Origin: JAIPAH01 sp964345255
GTDB taxonomy: Bacteria; Bacteroidota; Bacteroidia; Bacteroidales; JAIPAH01
DNA: 17,003 nucleotides
Direction: 5' to 3'
NCBI GenBank assembly: GCA_964345255.1
Contig: CAYFQK010000048.1
Span: 1-17,003, forward strand
Positions 6,285-14,474 of this stretch are shown one piece after another; position 1 is the first letter of the stretch; the number at the start of each line of letters is the position of its first letter. Below the pieces are notes generated by a model, which was given only the letters and a program-made list of their open reading frames with translations, searched no databases and was not told the DNA's origin. The position numbers and the translations under genes are program-made.

Positions 6285-7403
6285 ATGAAAAAGAATAATT
6301 GGATTTATGCACTCGGGAGTTTGGTAGTCATTGGAATTGCTGTTGCCGTTTCGGCTTTTCTGATGAATAATCAGGCCCAACCCAAAAAGAGTACGGAAGA
6401 TGAACAACTGCTTTATTTAAAGGTGGATACGGTCGTTTCAAAAAAGATGCACCCCACGATGGATTACGAGGGACGCATGCACTCGTATGAAACCGTATCG
6501 CTGTCGTCTGAGGTCAGCGGACGCATCATGAAAGGCGCAGTGCCTTTTAAGGAAGGACAAAGCTTTGATAAGGGCGACCTGCTGATACAGATTTACAGCG
6601 AGGATACCCAGGCAGCCCTGACCTCCGGTAAAAGCAATTTTCTGCGTACGCTATCCTCCATTCTACCCGACCTGAAAGTGGACTTTCCCGATGAATACTC
6701 CAAATGGAAAGCGTTTTTTGATGAGATTGATGTAAAAGGCGAACTACCGGATCTGCCGGAAATCAACTCCGAAAAAGAACAGGTATTCCTCGCTTCGCGG
6801 GGTGTTTTGTCTGAGTACTATTCGCTGCAGCAGCAGGAGATCAATCTGAAAAAATATAATATTTATGCGCCTTTCGACGGGGCTTTTCAAAAAATGAATC
6901 AGCAAGTCGGAGCCATAGCCAGTCCGGGGGCTACCCTGGCTACCGTGGTTCGCACCGATAAGCTGGAAGCCGTCATCCCCATACCTCCGGAAGATGCCCG
7001 TTGGATGCAGCCGGGGTTAAAAGTAACTCTTACCGGCAACAACGGGTTCAGCCAGCAGGGGAAAGTGACGCGCGTGGCCGATTTCCTGGATGCTTCCACC
7101 CAGTCGGTGAATGTGTACGTGCAATACATTCCCACAAATATGAGGCGCTTTAAAGTAGGAGAGTTTGTGGAGGCCAATTTTCAGATTTCCAAAGAAGTGG
7201 ATGGTTTCACCATACCCCGCGAAGCGCTGCTCGATGGGAAGTCGGTGTATACGGTAGAAAAGCATCAGCTACAAAAACAACCCGTCAAAGTCTTACGAAA
7301 AATGGAAGATTATGTGATCCTCGCAGGATTGGAAAATGGCTCCCGGGTCGTGGTTGAGTCATTAGTGGACGTTAGTGTCGGACAAAAGGTAAATGTCAGG
7401 TAA
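6285..7403 (+). CDS. RND efflux periplasmic adaptor (membrane fusion protein)
   Basis: This 372-residue HlyD/AcrA-family adaptor bridges an inner-membrane RND pump and an outer-membrane channel. An N-terminal membrane anchor or uncleaved signal covers about residues 5-27; there is no lipobox Cys, so it is probably not a lipoprotein. The first lipoyl half is at about 65-105 (EVSGRIMKGAVPFKEGQSF, KGDLLIQI). A helical hairpin covers about 105-185, and the second lipoyl half contains NIYAPFDGAF with QVGAIASPGA near 187-215. A beta-barrel follows, and the C-terminal membrane-proximal part includes IPREALLDGKSVYTV. The start is the first ATG after the promoter, with only an A-rich sequence as ribosome site. 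It is first in the operon, 3 nt before the permease. LytTR-type repeats upstream suggest activation by the divergent two-component system. Confidence 0.93.
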   Translation: MKKNNWIYALGSLVVIGIAVAVSAFLMNNQAQPKKSTEDEQLLYLKVDTVVSKKMHPTMDYEGRMHSYETVSLSSEVSGRIMKGAVPFKEGQSFDKGDLLIQIYSEDTQAALTSGKSNFLRTLSSILPDLKVDFPDEYSKWKAFFDEIDVKGELPDLPEINSEKEQVFLASRGVLSEYYSLQQQEINLKKYNIYAPFDGAFQKMNQQVGAIASPGATLATVVRTDKLEAVIPIPPEDARWMQPGLKVTLTGNNGFSQQGKVTRVADFLDASTQSVNVYVQYIPTNMRRFKVGEFVEANFQISKEVDGFTIPREALLDGKSVYTVEKHQLQKQPVKVLRKMEDYVILAGLENGSRVVVESLVDVSVGQKVNVR

Positions 7404-7406
7404 GCT

Positions 7407-10400
7407 ATGAAAAGAGTCATTAAAAAATTTGTAGAATATCCGTTTTACGGAAAAATGGTCGTGGCCATTTTGCTGGTTTTAGGCGTGTTTTCCTACACCA
7501 CCCTGAAAAGAACCTCCTTTCCCATTACAGAAACCAATACCATAACCGTGTTGGTGAGTTATCCCGGAGCCACCCCGCAGGAAATGGATGAAGGCGTAAC
7601 CACCCTGATTGAGAATTCCATACGGGGACTTCCCGGAATTAAAGAGTTCAACTCGCAATCTATGGAGAACGTGTCGAACGTGACTATAACTGCCGAATTT
7701 GGTTATGACATTGACGAGTTACTTATCGATGTAAAAAATGCCGTGGATGGAATTTCCAACTTCCCGGCAGATGCGGAAAAACCCGTTGTTTCCAAACGCC
7801 GCTCCACCTCCCCGGCCATGTTTATTTCACTGGTTGCCGAAGAAGAGCGCAGTATGAAAATAAATGACATGGCCAATCGCATTGAGGATGATTTCCTGGG
7901 ATCGGGAGTCATCTCGCAGGTGAGCATTTTCGGTTTGCCTTCCAGCCGCATCGAAATGGAGGTAACTATAGATGAAACGCAGCTTCGTCGGTATGAGCTG
8001 ACCATTACGGACATTCAAAGAGCGATAAGAAGCAACAACCTGGATATTCATGGCGGAACGATTCGTAATCCGCGCGAACAAATCAACGTAGTAAGCCGCC
8101 AGCGATCGGTTAAGCCGGAAGCGATTAAAGACATTGTGATTAAAAGCAATCCGAACGGACGCTTGATCCGTATCGGTGATGTCGCGGGGGTAGAGCTACG
8201 ATACCAGGAAGACCCCAGCGAAAGCTTTGTGCAGGGCCACTCCAGCACCACTTTTTTTATTCAGAAGCTGAAAACCGAAGACCTCCAGGAGATTTCCGAA
8301 TTCGTGCAGCAGTACGCTGATGATTTTAACAAATCGCATAACAACTACCGCATCAGGGTGTTGCATGATTTCAACGAAAATATCAACGCACAGCTTTCCA
8401 TTCTCATCAATAACGGACTGATGGGTATCTTTTTGGTGATAGTTATGCTTACGCTCCTGCTTAATTTCCGGCTCTCGTTATGGGTAGCCTGGGGTATTCC
8501 CGCTTCATTCCTGGGAATGTTTATCGTGGCTTCTCTGTACGGGATTTCTATCAATGTGATTTCCCTTGTCGGGATGATTTTGATTATCGGGATTCTGGTG
8601 GATGACGGCATTGTGATTGGGGAAAATATTTTTACCCATTTCGAAAGAGGAAAATCGCCGCAACTGGCAGCTATAGATGGAACCCTTGAAGTGCTGCCGG
8701 CGGTGTTCACTTCTATTACCACTACTATTATTGCCTTTACCCCGCTGTTTTTTATTGAAGGAAATATGGAGATTCTTTATGCGATGGGTTTTGTGGTCAC
8801 TGTAGCGCTGTTCTTTTCTTTGGTGGAAGGGGTTTTTGTTCTTCCGGCCCACGTGGGCAACCCTACCATTTTAAATACCAGCGGGAAAAAGTCAAAAGCC
8901 AGCCGATTCACCATGTCAGTTATTCACTTGCTAAGGGATAGGCTCTACATGCCTGTGCTAAGAAGGGTAATGGCTCACAAAGGTTTTATGCTGGCCATTG
9001 TTACCGCGCTTATTATTATTACAGGCGGATTTTTGGCCAGCGGCAAATTACCGTTCACATTTTTCCCGCCGCATCCTTCGGATATGTTTACCATTGACCT
9101 GGCCCTGAAACCCGGCGTAAACCGGGAGAAAACCAAAAAAGAACTCTTCCGTATTGAAGAGCAGCTTTACGAAGTCAACAAAGAACTGATGGAGGAATAT
9201 GGAGATACCACGGATTATATCCGCACGACCTCAGTAAGCCTGGGAAGTTCGTTCAATGGCTCGGAGTCGGGGACGCATGCCGGTATGATTCGCGTCTTTC
9301 TGCACCCGATGGAGCATACGCAGGTATCGGATCAGACGATTAAGCGCGCACTGGATGAAAAAGTTGGTAAAATACCGGAGGCTTACAAGTTTGCTGTTGG
9401 CGCTTCCAGCCGTTTTGGTGCGCCGGTATCCATAAGCCTTTTAGGGTATGATATGGAGGAGATGAAGCAGGCTCAGCAAAAGCTGGAGGCAGGCCTGGCA
9501 GATATGGATGCCCTCTTTAACATCACCAACAACAGCCAGTTGGGAAGCCAGGAAATCAGGCTAAAGCTGAAGCCGAAAGCCTATTCTCTCGGTCTCACAC
9601 AGTCGGCCCTGATGGATGAAGTACGAAAAGGCTTTTATGGTGGTTTGGCCCAGCGCATCCAGGAAGGAAAAGATGAAATATGGTTTTATGTGCGTTATCC
9701 GGAAAAGAACCGCCGCACGATAGGGCAACTGGAAAGCATGATGATTCAAACCCCTGCCGGTGAGTACCCGCTCACAACGGTAGCGGAACTATCGAAGGCG
9801 CGCAGCCTCAGTACGATTAACGGCTACAACGGTAAGCGCGAAATCAGGGTGGATGCCTACCTGAAGGATAAAAGCGATGCCGTGCCCCCAATTCTTGAAT
9901 ATGTAGAGAAGAATATTCTTTCGGATATCATGAAGGAACATCCCGGTCTGAGCTATCAGCATCAGGGTCAGAGAAAGGATACCGAGGAACAGACGCAAAG
10001 CATGACGTATTCCTTCGGTATCGCCTTTTTAATTATTGTCCTGGTCATCATGTTTTACTTCAAATCGTTCCGCCAGGGGATGATAATCCTTCTGACCATA
10101 CCCCTTGGTTTTATGGGAGCGATCTGGGGCCATGCCATTCACGGTCAGCCGGTTTCCATGCTAAGCATGTGGGGCCTAATTGCCCTGACAGGAACAATCA
10201 TCAACGGCTCGGTCGTTTTCCTGTCCAAATACAACCAGATCATCGTGCTGGGGTATAACATCAGGGAAGCTGCCATAGAGGCTGCTAAATCCCGCTTCAG
10301 GCCGCTTTTTCTGACCACGGTTACTACCTTCGCCGGGCTGATGCCCCTAATCCTGGAAAGTAGCCCCGACGCCCAATTCCTGGTGCCTATGGCCATATCG

Positions 10401-10619
10401 GTAGCTTACGGTATTCTGTTCGGTTCCATTTTTATTCTTCTTACAATGCCGATTCAGATTATGTTGTTTAACAGGTTGCACCTGGCCATTAAGCGCCTCT
10501 TCGGTAAAAAAGACGCAACGCCCGAATCCATTGAACCGGCGGTGATACATCATGACATTGATACGCGTCTTGAAAAAGCAATCAGAGAGGAAGAGGAGCA
10601 GAACAAGAAAAATGAGTAA
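7407..10619 (+). CDS. RND efflux permease, HAE-type (AcrB-like)
   Basis: The 1070-residue inner-membrane pump has normal family length and the duplicated layout of 12 membrane segments with two large periplasmic loops. TM1 is at about 16-32, and the first loop opens with FPITETNTITVLVSYPGATP. The TM4 proton-relay acids are Asp399 and Asp400 in GILVDDGIVIGENI. The second half has TM segments near 518-540 and from ~868 onward. In TM10 the position of AcrB Lys940 is an Asn (GTIINGSVVF), as in several other HAE subgroups, and the Arg of the TM11 block SRFRPLFLTT is kept. The substrate cannot be read from sequence; the HAE-like layout suggests small hydrophobic or amphiphilic compounds rather than metals. 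The C-terminus is a highly charged cytosolic tail and its last codons overlap the tolC-like start. Confidence 0.95.
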   Translation: MKRVIKKFVEYPFYGKMVVAILLVLGVFSYTTLKRTSFPITETNTITVLVSYPGATPQEMDEGVTTLIENSIRGLPGIKEFNSQSMENVSNVTITAEFGYDIDELLIDVKNAVDGISNFPADAEKPVVSKRRSTSPAMFISLVAEEERSMKINDMANRIEDDFLGSGVISQVSIFGLPSSRIEMEVTIDETQLRRYELTITDIQRAIRSNNLDIHGGTIRNPREQINVVSRQRSVKPEAIKDIVIKSNPNGRLIRIGDVAGVELRYQEDPSESFVQGHSSTTFFIQKLKTEDLQEISEFVQQYADDFNKSHNNYRIRVLHDFNENINAQLSILINNGLMGIFLVIVMLTLLLNFRLSLWVAWGIPASFLGMFIVASLYGISINVISLVGMILIIGILVDDGIVIGENIFTHFERGKSPQLAAIDGTLEVLPAVFTSITTTIIAFTPLFFIEGNMEILYAMGFVVTVALFFSLVEGVFVLPAHVGNPTILNTSGKKSKASRFTMSVIHLLRDRLYMPVLRRVMAHKGFMLAIVTALIIITGGFLASGKLPFTFFPPHPSDMFTIDLALKPGVNREKTKKELFRIEEQLYEVNKELMEEYGDTTDYIRTTSVSLGSSFNGSESGTHAGMIRVFLHPMEHTQVSDQTIKRALDEKVGKIPEAYKFAVGASSRFGAPVSISLLGYDMEEMKQAQQKLEAGLADMDALFNITNNSQLGSQEIRLKLKPKAYSLGLTQSALMDEVRKGFYGGLAQRIQEGKDEIWFYVRYPEKNRRTIGQLESMMIQTPAGEYPLTTVAELSKARSLSTINGYNGKREIRVDAYLKDKSDAVPPILEYVEKNILSDIMKEHPGLSYQHQGQRKDTEEQTQSMTYSFGIAFLIIVLVIMFYFKSFRQGMIILLTIPLGFMGAIWGHAIHGQPVSMLSMWGLIALTGTIINGSVVFLSKYNQIIVLGYNIREAAIEAAKSRFRPLFLTTVTTFAGLMPLILESSPDAQFLVPMAISVAYGILFGSIFILLTMPIQIMLFNRLHLAIKRLFGKKDATPESIEPAVIHHDIDTRLEKAIREEEEQNKKNE

Positions 10620-11967
10620 TGAATTAAAAACTACATCGATAATGCGAACATTATTCGGAATAATATTTATGATACTTACGATAGGGCTCTCAGCACAGCA
10701 GGCGCAGGAGCTAACCCTGCAAGGGGCTGTCGATAAAGCCCTGGAGAACAACTACGGTATTATCACCACAGAGAAAAACTCGGAAATAGCCGATATCAGG
10801 AATTCCTGGGGCGAAGCCGGAGCGCTGCCTACGGTTCGTTTTGTGGGCTCCGGCAACGCATCTAAAAACTTTAGCGATGCGGATGATTATACCAGTTCCC
10901 AGTATAACGGTTCAGTCGAAATGAATTGGACGCTTTTCAGAGGGTTTGGAGTAAGGATACAAAAAGACCGCCTCGAAGAGTTAGAAAAACTGTCAAAAGG
11001 CAATGTGGCTGTGGTGGTGGAGAATACCATTTACAGCGTCATTCTCAGTTACTACAATATTTTGCTGGCTGATGAACGGGTTAACATTGCACAGAAAAAC
11101 ATGGAGCTTTCGCGCGATCGTTACAAGCGGATGCAGCACAGCAAAGAGATTGGCGCTTCTGTAACCTACGACCTGCTGCAGGCCAAAAACGCCTACCTGC
11201 GCGATAGTTCCGATTACCTTTCAGCACGCTCGTCTTACAACAACTCCGTGAGGCAATTGAATTATCACATGGCCGAACCTTTGGAGAACGAATATCGCTT
11301 TACATCCGACTTTTCGCCTGATACCACCGATTTTGAGTACACCGGCCTGGTGGATAAGATGCTGGAAAACAACAATAACCTTCAGAACCAGTACATGAAC
11401 CTTGAACTGGCCCGTTTGGATATAAAATCAGCCAAAAGCGCCTATTATCCGACGCTTTCGATGACCTCTTCCGGCGGGCTTCAGGGTTCGCGGCAGGATT
11501 ATGATCAGAATAATCAACTGGACCAGTCTCGTTCGGGATATACAGCCTCGGTAGGCTTGTCACTCACCTACACCATTTTTAACGGCAATTCGCGCAAGCG
11601 GGCTTTGCAGGCTGCTCAAATCGAGAGGGAAATCTCAGAAGTGAAAACCGAAGAGATGGAGCAGGATATGAAAAACCAGCTGGCCCAGGAATACGAACTT
11701 TACAACGTGCGCAAAGAACTCCTGGACGTGGCGCAGGAAAACCTTGATGCAGCCGAACTGAACCTGGAGCTTTCGCGAAGGAAGTTCGAGAACGGGACTA
11801 TCAATTCCTTCAACTTTCGCGATGTGCAGCAGATATACATGGATGCCGCCTACAACTATCAAAATGCGGTGTTTAACGTCATTCAGAGCTATCACACCCT
11901 GCTGCGACTGACAGGAGGGATCATCGACGAATATCAAGGGCAATCGCTCCCGGAAGAAGCGCAATAA
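10612..11967 (+). CDS. TolC-family outer-membrane efflux channel
   Basis: From the ATG at 10612 this is a 451-residue outer-membrane factor. A signal peptide spans about residues 11-28 (hydrophobic FGIIFMILTIGLSA, cleavage near AQQAQ). Mature features are typical of the OEP repeat: LTLQGAVDKALENNYGI at the start, long alpha-helical stretches, SKEIGASVTYDLLQAKNAYL in the first repeat, and FENGTINSFNFRDVQQIYMDAAYNYQNA in the second. The frame is open 20 codons further upstream inside the permease gene, but the 10612 start (8-nt overlap with the permease stop) fits operon coupling and signal-peptide length; an ATG at 10642 is the alternative. It is the third gene of the pump operon and is followed by a strong terminator. 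Confidence 0.93.
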   Translation: MSNELKTTSIMRTLFGIIFMILTIGLSAQQAQELTLQGAVDKALENNYGIITTEKNSEIADIRNSWGEAGALPTVRFVGSGNASKNFSDADDYTSSQYNGSVEMNWTLFRGFGVRIQKDRLEELEKLSKGNVAVVVENTIYSVILSYYNILLADERVNIAQKNMELSRDRYKRMQHSKEIGASVTYDLLQAKNAYLRDSSDYLSARSSYNNSVRQLNYHMAEPLENEYRFTSDFSPDTTDFEYTGLVDKMLENNNNLQNQYMNLELARLDIKSAKSAYYPTLSMTSSGGLQGSRQDYDQNNQLDQSRSGYTASVGLSLTYTIFNGNSRKRALQAAQIEREISEVKTEEMEQDMKNQLAQEYELYNVRKELLDVAQENLDAAELNLELSRRKFENGTINSFNFRDVQQIYMDAAYNYQNAVFNVIQSYHTLLRLTGGIIDEYQGQSLPEEAQ

Positions 11968-12002
11968 AAGCTGTTTTCCCCATAGACATTCAGCTTTTGG
12001 TG

Positions 12003-12050
12003 AGCCGGATCTGTGTTTAATTAAAAACACAGCCGGCTTTCTTTGCTTTT
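12003..12050 (+). terminator. Rho-independent terminator of the RND operon
   Basis: A long hairpin pairs AGCCGG (12003-12008) plus CTGTGTTT (12011-12018) with AAACACAG (12025-12032) plus CCGGCT (12033-12038), with a 2-nt bulge on the left side. It is followed by a T-rich tail to 12050 (TTTCTTTGCTTTT). It lies 36 nt after the tolC-like stop and should end the pump transcript. Confidence 0.88.
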
Positions 12051-12221
12051 CAGAGGAATTGACCGGAGCGCGGCCTCACCATCCAGAGGTTAAGTGATAA
12101 ACCATCTGAAAATATCTTAATAAAATGTGAAATTATGGTTTTCATAAAACAGTTAATTGATTACCAGTGTTTTTTTATTGTAGCCAACAAGTAAGGTTGT
12201 GCTAAAGAAAGAAGAGTTGTG

Positions 12222-12239
12222 TAATTTAAATTTAAATTA
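12222..12239. promoter_or_regulatory. Perfect 18-bp A/T palindrome in the leader of the LamG gene
   Basis: TAATTTAAATTTAAATTA reads the same on both strands. It lies 20 nt before the likely ATG of the secreted LamG protein. It could be an operator, a melting-prone promoter part or a chance product of low complexity. A -7-like TAAGGTTG (12193-12200) lies just upstream with one mismatch to TAnnTTTG. The rest of 12051-12221 holds nothing I recognise. Confidence 0.35.
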
Positions 12240-12258
12240 TGATGAAAGGAAAATGCTT

Positions 12259-13320
12259 ATGATGAAGAAAGTAGTGATTTTTAACTTATGGATGTTCCTG
12301 TTAGCCATTAGTGCTTCAGGACAGGAGGGACTGGTGTCTTACTGGAGCTTTGATAGCCTGCCGGGAGATACCATTATGGATTATTCGGAATATGCCAATC
12401 ATGGTACCAATTATGGAGGAGAATTAGTTGAGGGCATGAAAGGCAATGCGCTGGAATTTGACGGAGTTAGTGACTATGCCAGGATTCCTGAGGATGGAGA
12501 GGATCCGCCCGAGGTGCTTCAGAGTTTGGGAAAAGGAACGATTTCCTTATGGTTTCGGGTGGATAACATACCTACAGAATATGGTATTGCTCCGGCATTT
12601 TACTACGGAGCGGAACAGATGTGTGATTTTTTCGATGCCGCTAACCAGGGGATGATCATCGAGTTAGGTCATAGCCCGGTTTATATGGGGTCGGAAGCCA
12701 TTTTTTTTACCATTTGGAAGAATGGGTGTACATACCCCTCATTCTGTTTCGATTCCTACTATGCTATACCTGAAAACGAATGGCATCATTTTGTTGCTGT
12801 GGTGGGAGAGAACTTCAATACCGGATATATTAACGGCCAGGAAATGACAGGACGCAGGTACAGCTTTGGAAATGAGACTTATTCACAGTTTTTTGAGGAT
12901 GCCGTGTTGCATGAAAAGCTATGGCTCGGTAAAGGGTACTGGGATGAAACCGTTCAGCATTTCGACGGGGCTATCGATGAACTGCGAATCTACGATCGTC
13001 CGCTATCTAAAGAAGAGGTTCAGGCACTTTATAGTGATACGACAACACTGACTTCCGTCAATCCGGTTACAGAAGGCAGTGCGGATATAAGCGTTTATCC
13101 GAATCCGGCTAAGGGGCAGTTGTATTACGATATCTCAAATCTGAATACCGAAATACAGACGTTCAAGCTGACTGATATGGCCGGAAAAGTAATTCTAAGT
13201 CAATCGGATGTTGCCGACAAGAAGCAACTCGATATCGGAAATCTTTCAGAAGGTGTGTACTTCATGAATTTCCATCACAAAGAGGGCATTTACCGTAAGA
13301 AAGTGGTGATCTCCGATTAA
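12259..13320 (+). CDS. Secreted LamG-like (concanavalin A-fold) protein with T9SS sorting domain
   Basis: From the ATG at 12259 the product is 353 residues. The first ~20 are a signal peptide (KK followed by VVIFNLWMFLLAISASG). A LamG/concanavalin-like jelly-roll domain spans about 24-255: GLVSYWSFDSLPGD, GNALEFDGVSDYARIP, GTISLWFRV and the end block IDELRIYDRPLSKEEVQALY are diagnostic. The last ~75 residues are a type A T9SS sorting domain (ISVYPNPAKGQLYYDI, GVYFMNF, KKVVIS), which sends the protein to the cell surface. A polysaccharide- or surface-binding role is inference; no catalytic domain is present. Start choice: the frame is open from a GTG at 12199, but AAGGAA spaced about 8 nt before ATG 12259 and the signal peptide position favour the later start. 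It is apparently monocistronic. Confidence 0.88.
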   Translation: MMKKVVIFNLWMFLLAISASGQEGLVSYWSFDSLPGDTIMDYSEYANHGTNYGGELVEGMKGNALEFDGVSDYARIPEDGEDPPEVLQSLGKGTISLWFRVDNIPTEYGIAPAFYYGAEQMCDFFDAANQGMIIELGHSPVYMGSEAIFFTIWKNGCTYPSFCFDSYYAIPENEWHHFVAVVGENFNTGYINGQEMTGRRYSFGNETYSQFFEDAVLHEKLWLGKGYWDETVQHFDGAIDELRIYDRPLSKEEVQALYSDTTTLTSVNPVTEGSADISVYPNPAKGQLYYDISNLNTEIQTFKLTDMAGKVILSQSDVADKKQLDIGNLSEGVYFMNFHHKEGIYRKKVVISD

Positions 13321-13346
13321 TACCCTCGATTAAGTCCTTTTGCTTG

Positions 13347-13382
13347 CGCTTCGATGTGCTGCTTTACTACTCTCTCGAAGCG
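13347..13382. repeat. Small inverted repeat between convergent genes
   Basis: CGCTTCGA (13347-13354) and TCGAAGCG (13375-13382) are perfectly complementary with a 20-nt loop, 26 nt after the LamG stop. There is no T-run, so it is a poor intrinsic terminator. The rest of 13321-13547 shows only A/T-rich low-complexity sequence, including ATTCAAA repeated near 13494-13507, and no gene. Confidence 0.35.
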
Positions 13383-13547
13383 ACTTTCACCGCAAAACCT
13401 CATCACCGACATACTTCCTGATTAGTGTTTTAATTTTTAAATTGTTGCTTTTTCTGGCTTGTCCAGGTTAGGTATTCATTATTGAAATTGAGAATTCAAA
13501 ATTCAAAATTTTAAATTCAGAATATGGAATTTGGATTTTTTTCTTTT

Positions 13548-14252
13548 TTACCGTCCATTACCATTCAAGAGCCCCGGCATTTCATCAATCCTTTTCACCT
13601 TTACAATCTCATGCTGTCCGTCGGGATCGATTTCTTCATGTGCCCAGGTAGTGTGGTAGGGGACGTGCACCGCTTTACCACCTATTCCCAGCACCGGCAG
13701 GATATCCGACTTGATGGAATTGCCGACCATCAGGAATTCCTCTGCGCGGATGTCAAGGTGGTGGAGCAGGTTGGCATAATCCTTCTCCTGCTTGTCGCTC
13801 ATTACCTCGATGTGGTGGAAGTAGCCCTCCAGTCCCGAGCGCGAGAGTTTACGCTGCTGGTCCAGCAAATCGCCCTTGGTGGCTACGATAAGGCGGTAAT
13901 TTTGATTGTAGAGGCTGTCCAGCGCTTCCTGCACGCCGTCGAGCAGCTCCACAGGTTTGTTAAGCAGCCCCTTGCCCAGCGCAAGGATTTTCCCGATGGT
14001 TTCCTGCGGCACCCGGTAATCGCTCACCTTCAGAGCCGTCTCCACCAGCGACAGCACAAAGCTCTTCGCCCCGTACCCGTAATCCGCCAGGTTGCCCATC
14101 TCCGTCTCAAACAGCCGCTGCGACAAAGCCTCCTCATCCATATAATCCGTCAGCAGCTGCATAACCGCCCGCTCCGTCTCCCGGAAATACGGCTCATTCA
14201 CCCACAGCGTATCATCCGCATCAAACCCGATGACTTTGATTTCGTGATCCAT
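13548..14252 (-). CDS. HAD-superfamily hydrolase (phosphatase-like)
   Basis: From the ATG at 14252 the product is 234 residues. Motif I is VIGFDADDTLWVNE with nucleophile Asp11 and acid/base Asp13. A helical cap covers about 20-95. Motif II lies at the Thr of LIVATKGD. Motif IV is FLMVGNSIKSDI, with the two acidic-loop positions partly replaced by Asn and Asp. The layout is that of small-molecule phosphatases of the subfamily I HAD group, acting in the cytosol; the substrate is unknown. The frame extends upstream to 14339, but residues before the MDHEIKVIGF start have no HAD character. This leader part is nonetheless duplicated at 16260-16340. No clear Shine-Dalgarno is seen. An open frame of 252 codons on the opposite strand is only its antisense shadow. 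It diverges from the toxin-antitoxin pair and is richer in G+C than that pair. Confidence 0.88.
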   Translation of the reverse strand: MDHEIKVIGFDADDTLWVNEPYFRETERAVMQLLTDYMDEEALSQRLFETEMGNLADYGYGAKSFVLSLVETALKVSDYRVPQETIGKILALGKGLLNKPVELLDGVQEALDSLYNQNYRLIVATKGDLLDQQRKLSRSGLEGYFHHIEVMSDKQEKDYANLLHHLDIRAEEFLMVGNSIKSDILPVLGIGGKAVHVPYHTTWAHEEIDPDGQHEIVKVKRIDEMPGLLNGNGR

Positions 14253-14299
14253 TATTTTTTGTTTTTGATGGGGCAAAGGTAGGGAATGTTTTGCGGGAA
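14202..14299. repeat. Left copy of a 98-bp direct repeat (HAD gene 5' end plus leader)
   Basis: This segment spans the first 17 codons of the HAD gene and about 47 bp of its leader. It aligns without gaps to 16243-16340 with 16 differences by eye (about 84%). Long identical blocks include TATCATCCGCATCAAA and AGGGAATGTTTTG. Here the reading frame and ATG are intact. Together the two copies bracket the AbiE-like toxin-antitoxin genes; the repeat starts are 2041 bp apart. Confidence 0.85.
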
Positions 14300-14307
14300 T
14301 TGAACCA

Positions 14308-14322
14308 GTCACAAATTGTGAC
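14308..14322. promoter_or_regulatory. 15-bp palindrome between the HAD gene and the toxin-antitoxin operon
   Basis: GTCACAA, a central A and TTGTGAC form a perfect 7-bp inverted repeat. It lies 56 nt upstream of the HAD start and about 57 nt upstream of the antitoxin -7 element, in a position to act on either promoter. It begins just past the end of the 98-bp duplicated segment, so it belongs to the inserted side. The binding protein is unknown. Confidence 0.45.
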
Positions 14323-14336
14323 CAGATCATCGATAC

Positions 14337-14377
14337 CAAATTATCGGCAATAAATTGGAATTATTGCCGGAAATTTG
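14337..14377 (+). promoter_or_regulatory. Large inverted repeat overlapping the toxin-antitoxin promoter (candidate AbiEi operator)
   Basis: The 17-nt arms at 14337-14353 and 14361-14377 pair at 15 of 17 positions around the loop ATTGGAA. The inner 9 bp (CGGCAATAA / TTATTGCCG) are perfect. The right arm ends 1 nt before the -7 element, so a bound protein would cover the -33 region. AbiEi antitoxins of known type IV systems repress their own promoter by binding inverted repeats, so this is the expected place for such an operator. Confidence 0.6.
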
Positions 14378-14378
14378 A

Positions 14379-14386
14379 TAATTTTG
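14379..14386 (+). promoter_or_regulatory. Candidate -7 promoter element of the toxin-antitoxin operon
   Basis: TAATTTTG matches the Bacteroidota form TAnnTTTG exactly. A possible -33 TTG is at 14355-14357, 21 nt upstream, inside the inverted repeat. Transcription would begin near 14392, well upstream of the first ATG at 14475. Confidence 0.55.
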
Positions 14387-14474
14387 TATAAATTATTTAA
14401 TCATCGGATCAAGATTAAACATACAAGCTGTCAAAGAACGTTTTGGTTCATCGGAGTTTTTCACTACTGCCGAT

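Noticed and set aside
6102..6407. 101-codon - strand frame across the divergent promoter region and the adaptor start
   Set aside because: It overlaps the adaptor coding start and the regulatory repeats, has no family resemblance, and its sequence is explained by those features.
7407..10619. Loss of AcrB Lys940 in the permease as a sign of an inactive pump
   Set aside because: Asn at this TM10 position is normal in several HAE-type subgroups, and both TM4 Asp residues and the TM11 Arg are kept, so the pump is expected to work.
12199..12258. Upstream GTG start for the LamG protein
   Set aside because: It would place about 20 charged residues before the signal peptide and run through the A/T palindrome. 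The ATG at 12259 has a well-spaced AAGGAA.
13347..13382. Hairpin after the LamG gene as an intrinsic terminator
   Set aside because: The stem is only 8 bp with a 20-nt loop and no T-run on either side, so terminator function is not supported.
13492..13532. ATTCAAA-rich stretch considered as a CRISPR-like or tandem repeat
   Set aside because: It contains only two exact short units and related A/T words, with no spacers or regular period; it is low-complexity intergenic DNA.
13524..14282. Long + strand open frame of 252 codons opposite the HAD gene
   Set aside because: It is the antisense shadow of a gene with clear HAD motifs. Its translation is a His/Leu/Arg-rich sequence without recognisable domains, as expected from the complement of a G+C-richer coding region.
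14253..14339. N-terminal extension of the HAD protein to 14339
   Set aside because: The frame is open, but the 29 residues lack HAD character, and the domain starts right after the ATG at 14252. The leader is also similar in the decayed copy, but this fits a conserved leader as well as it fits coding sequence.
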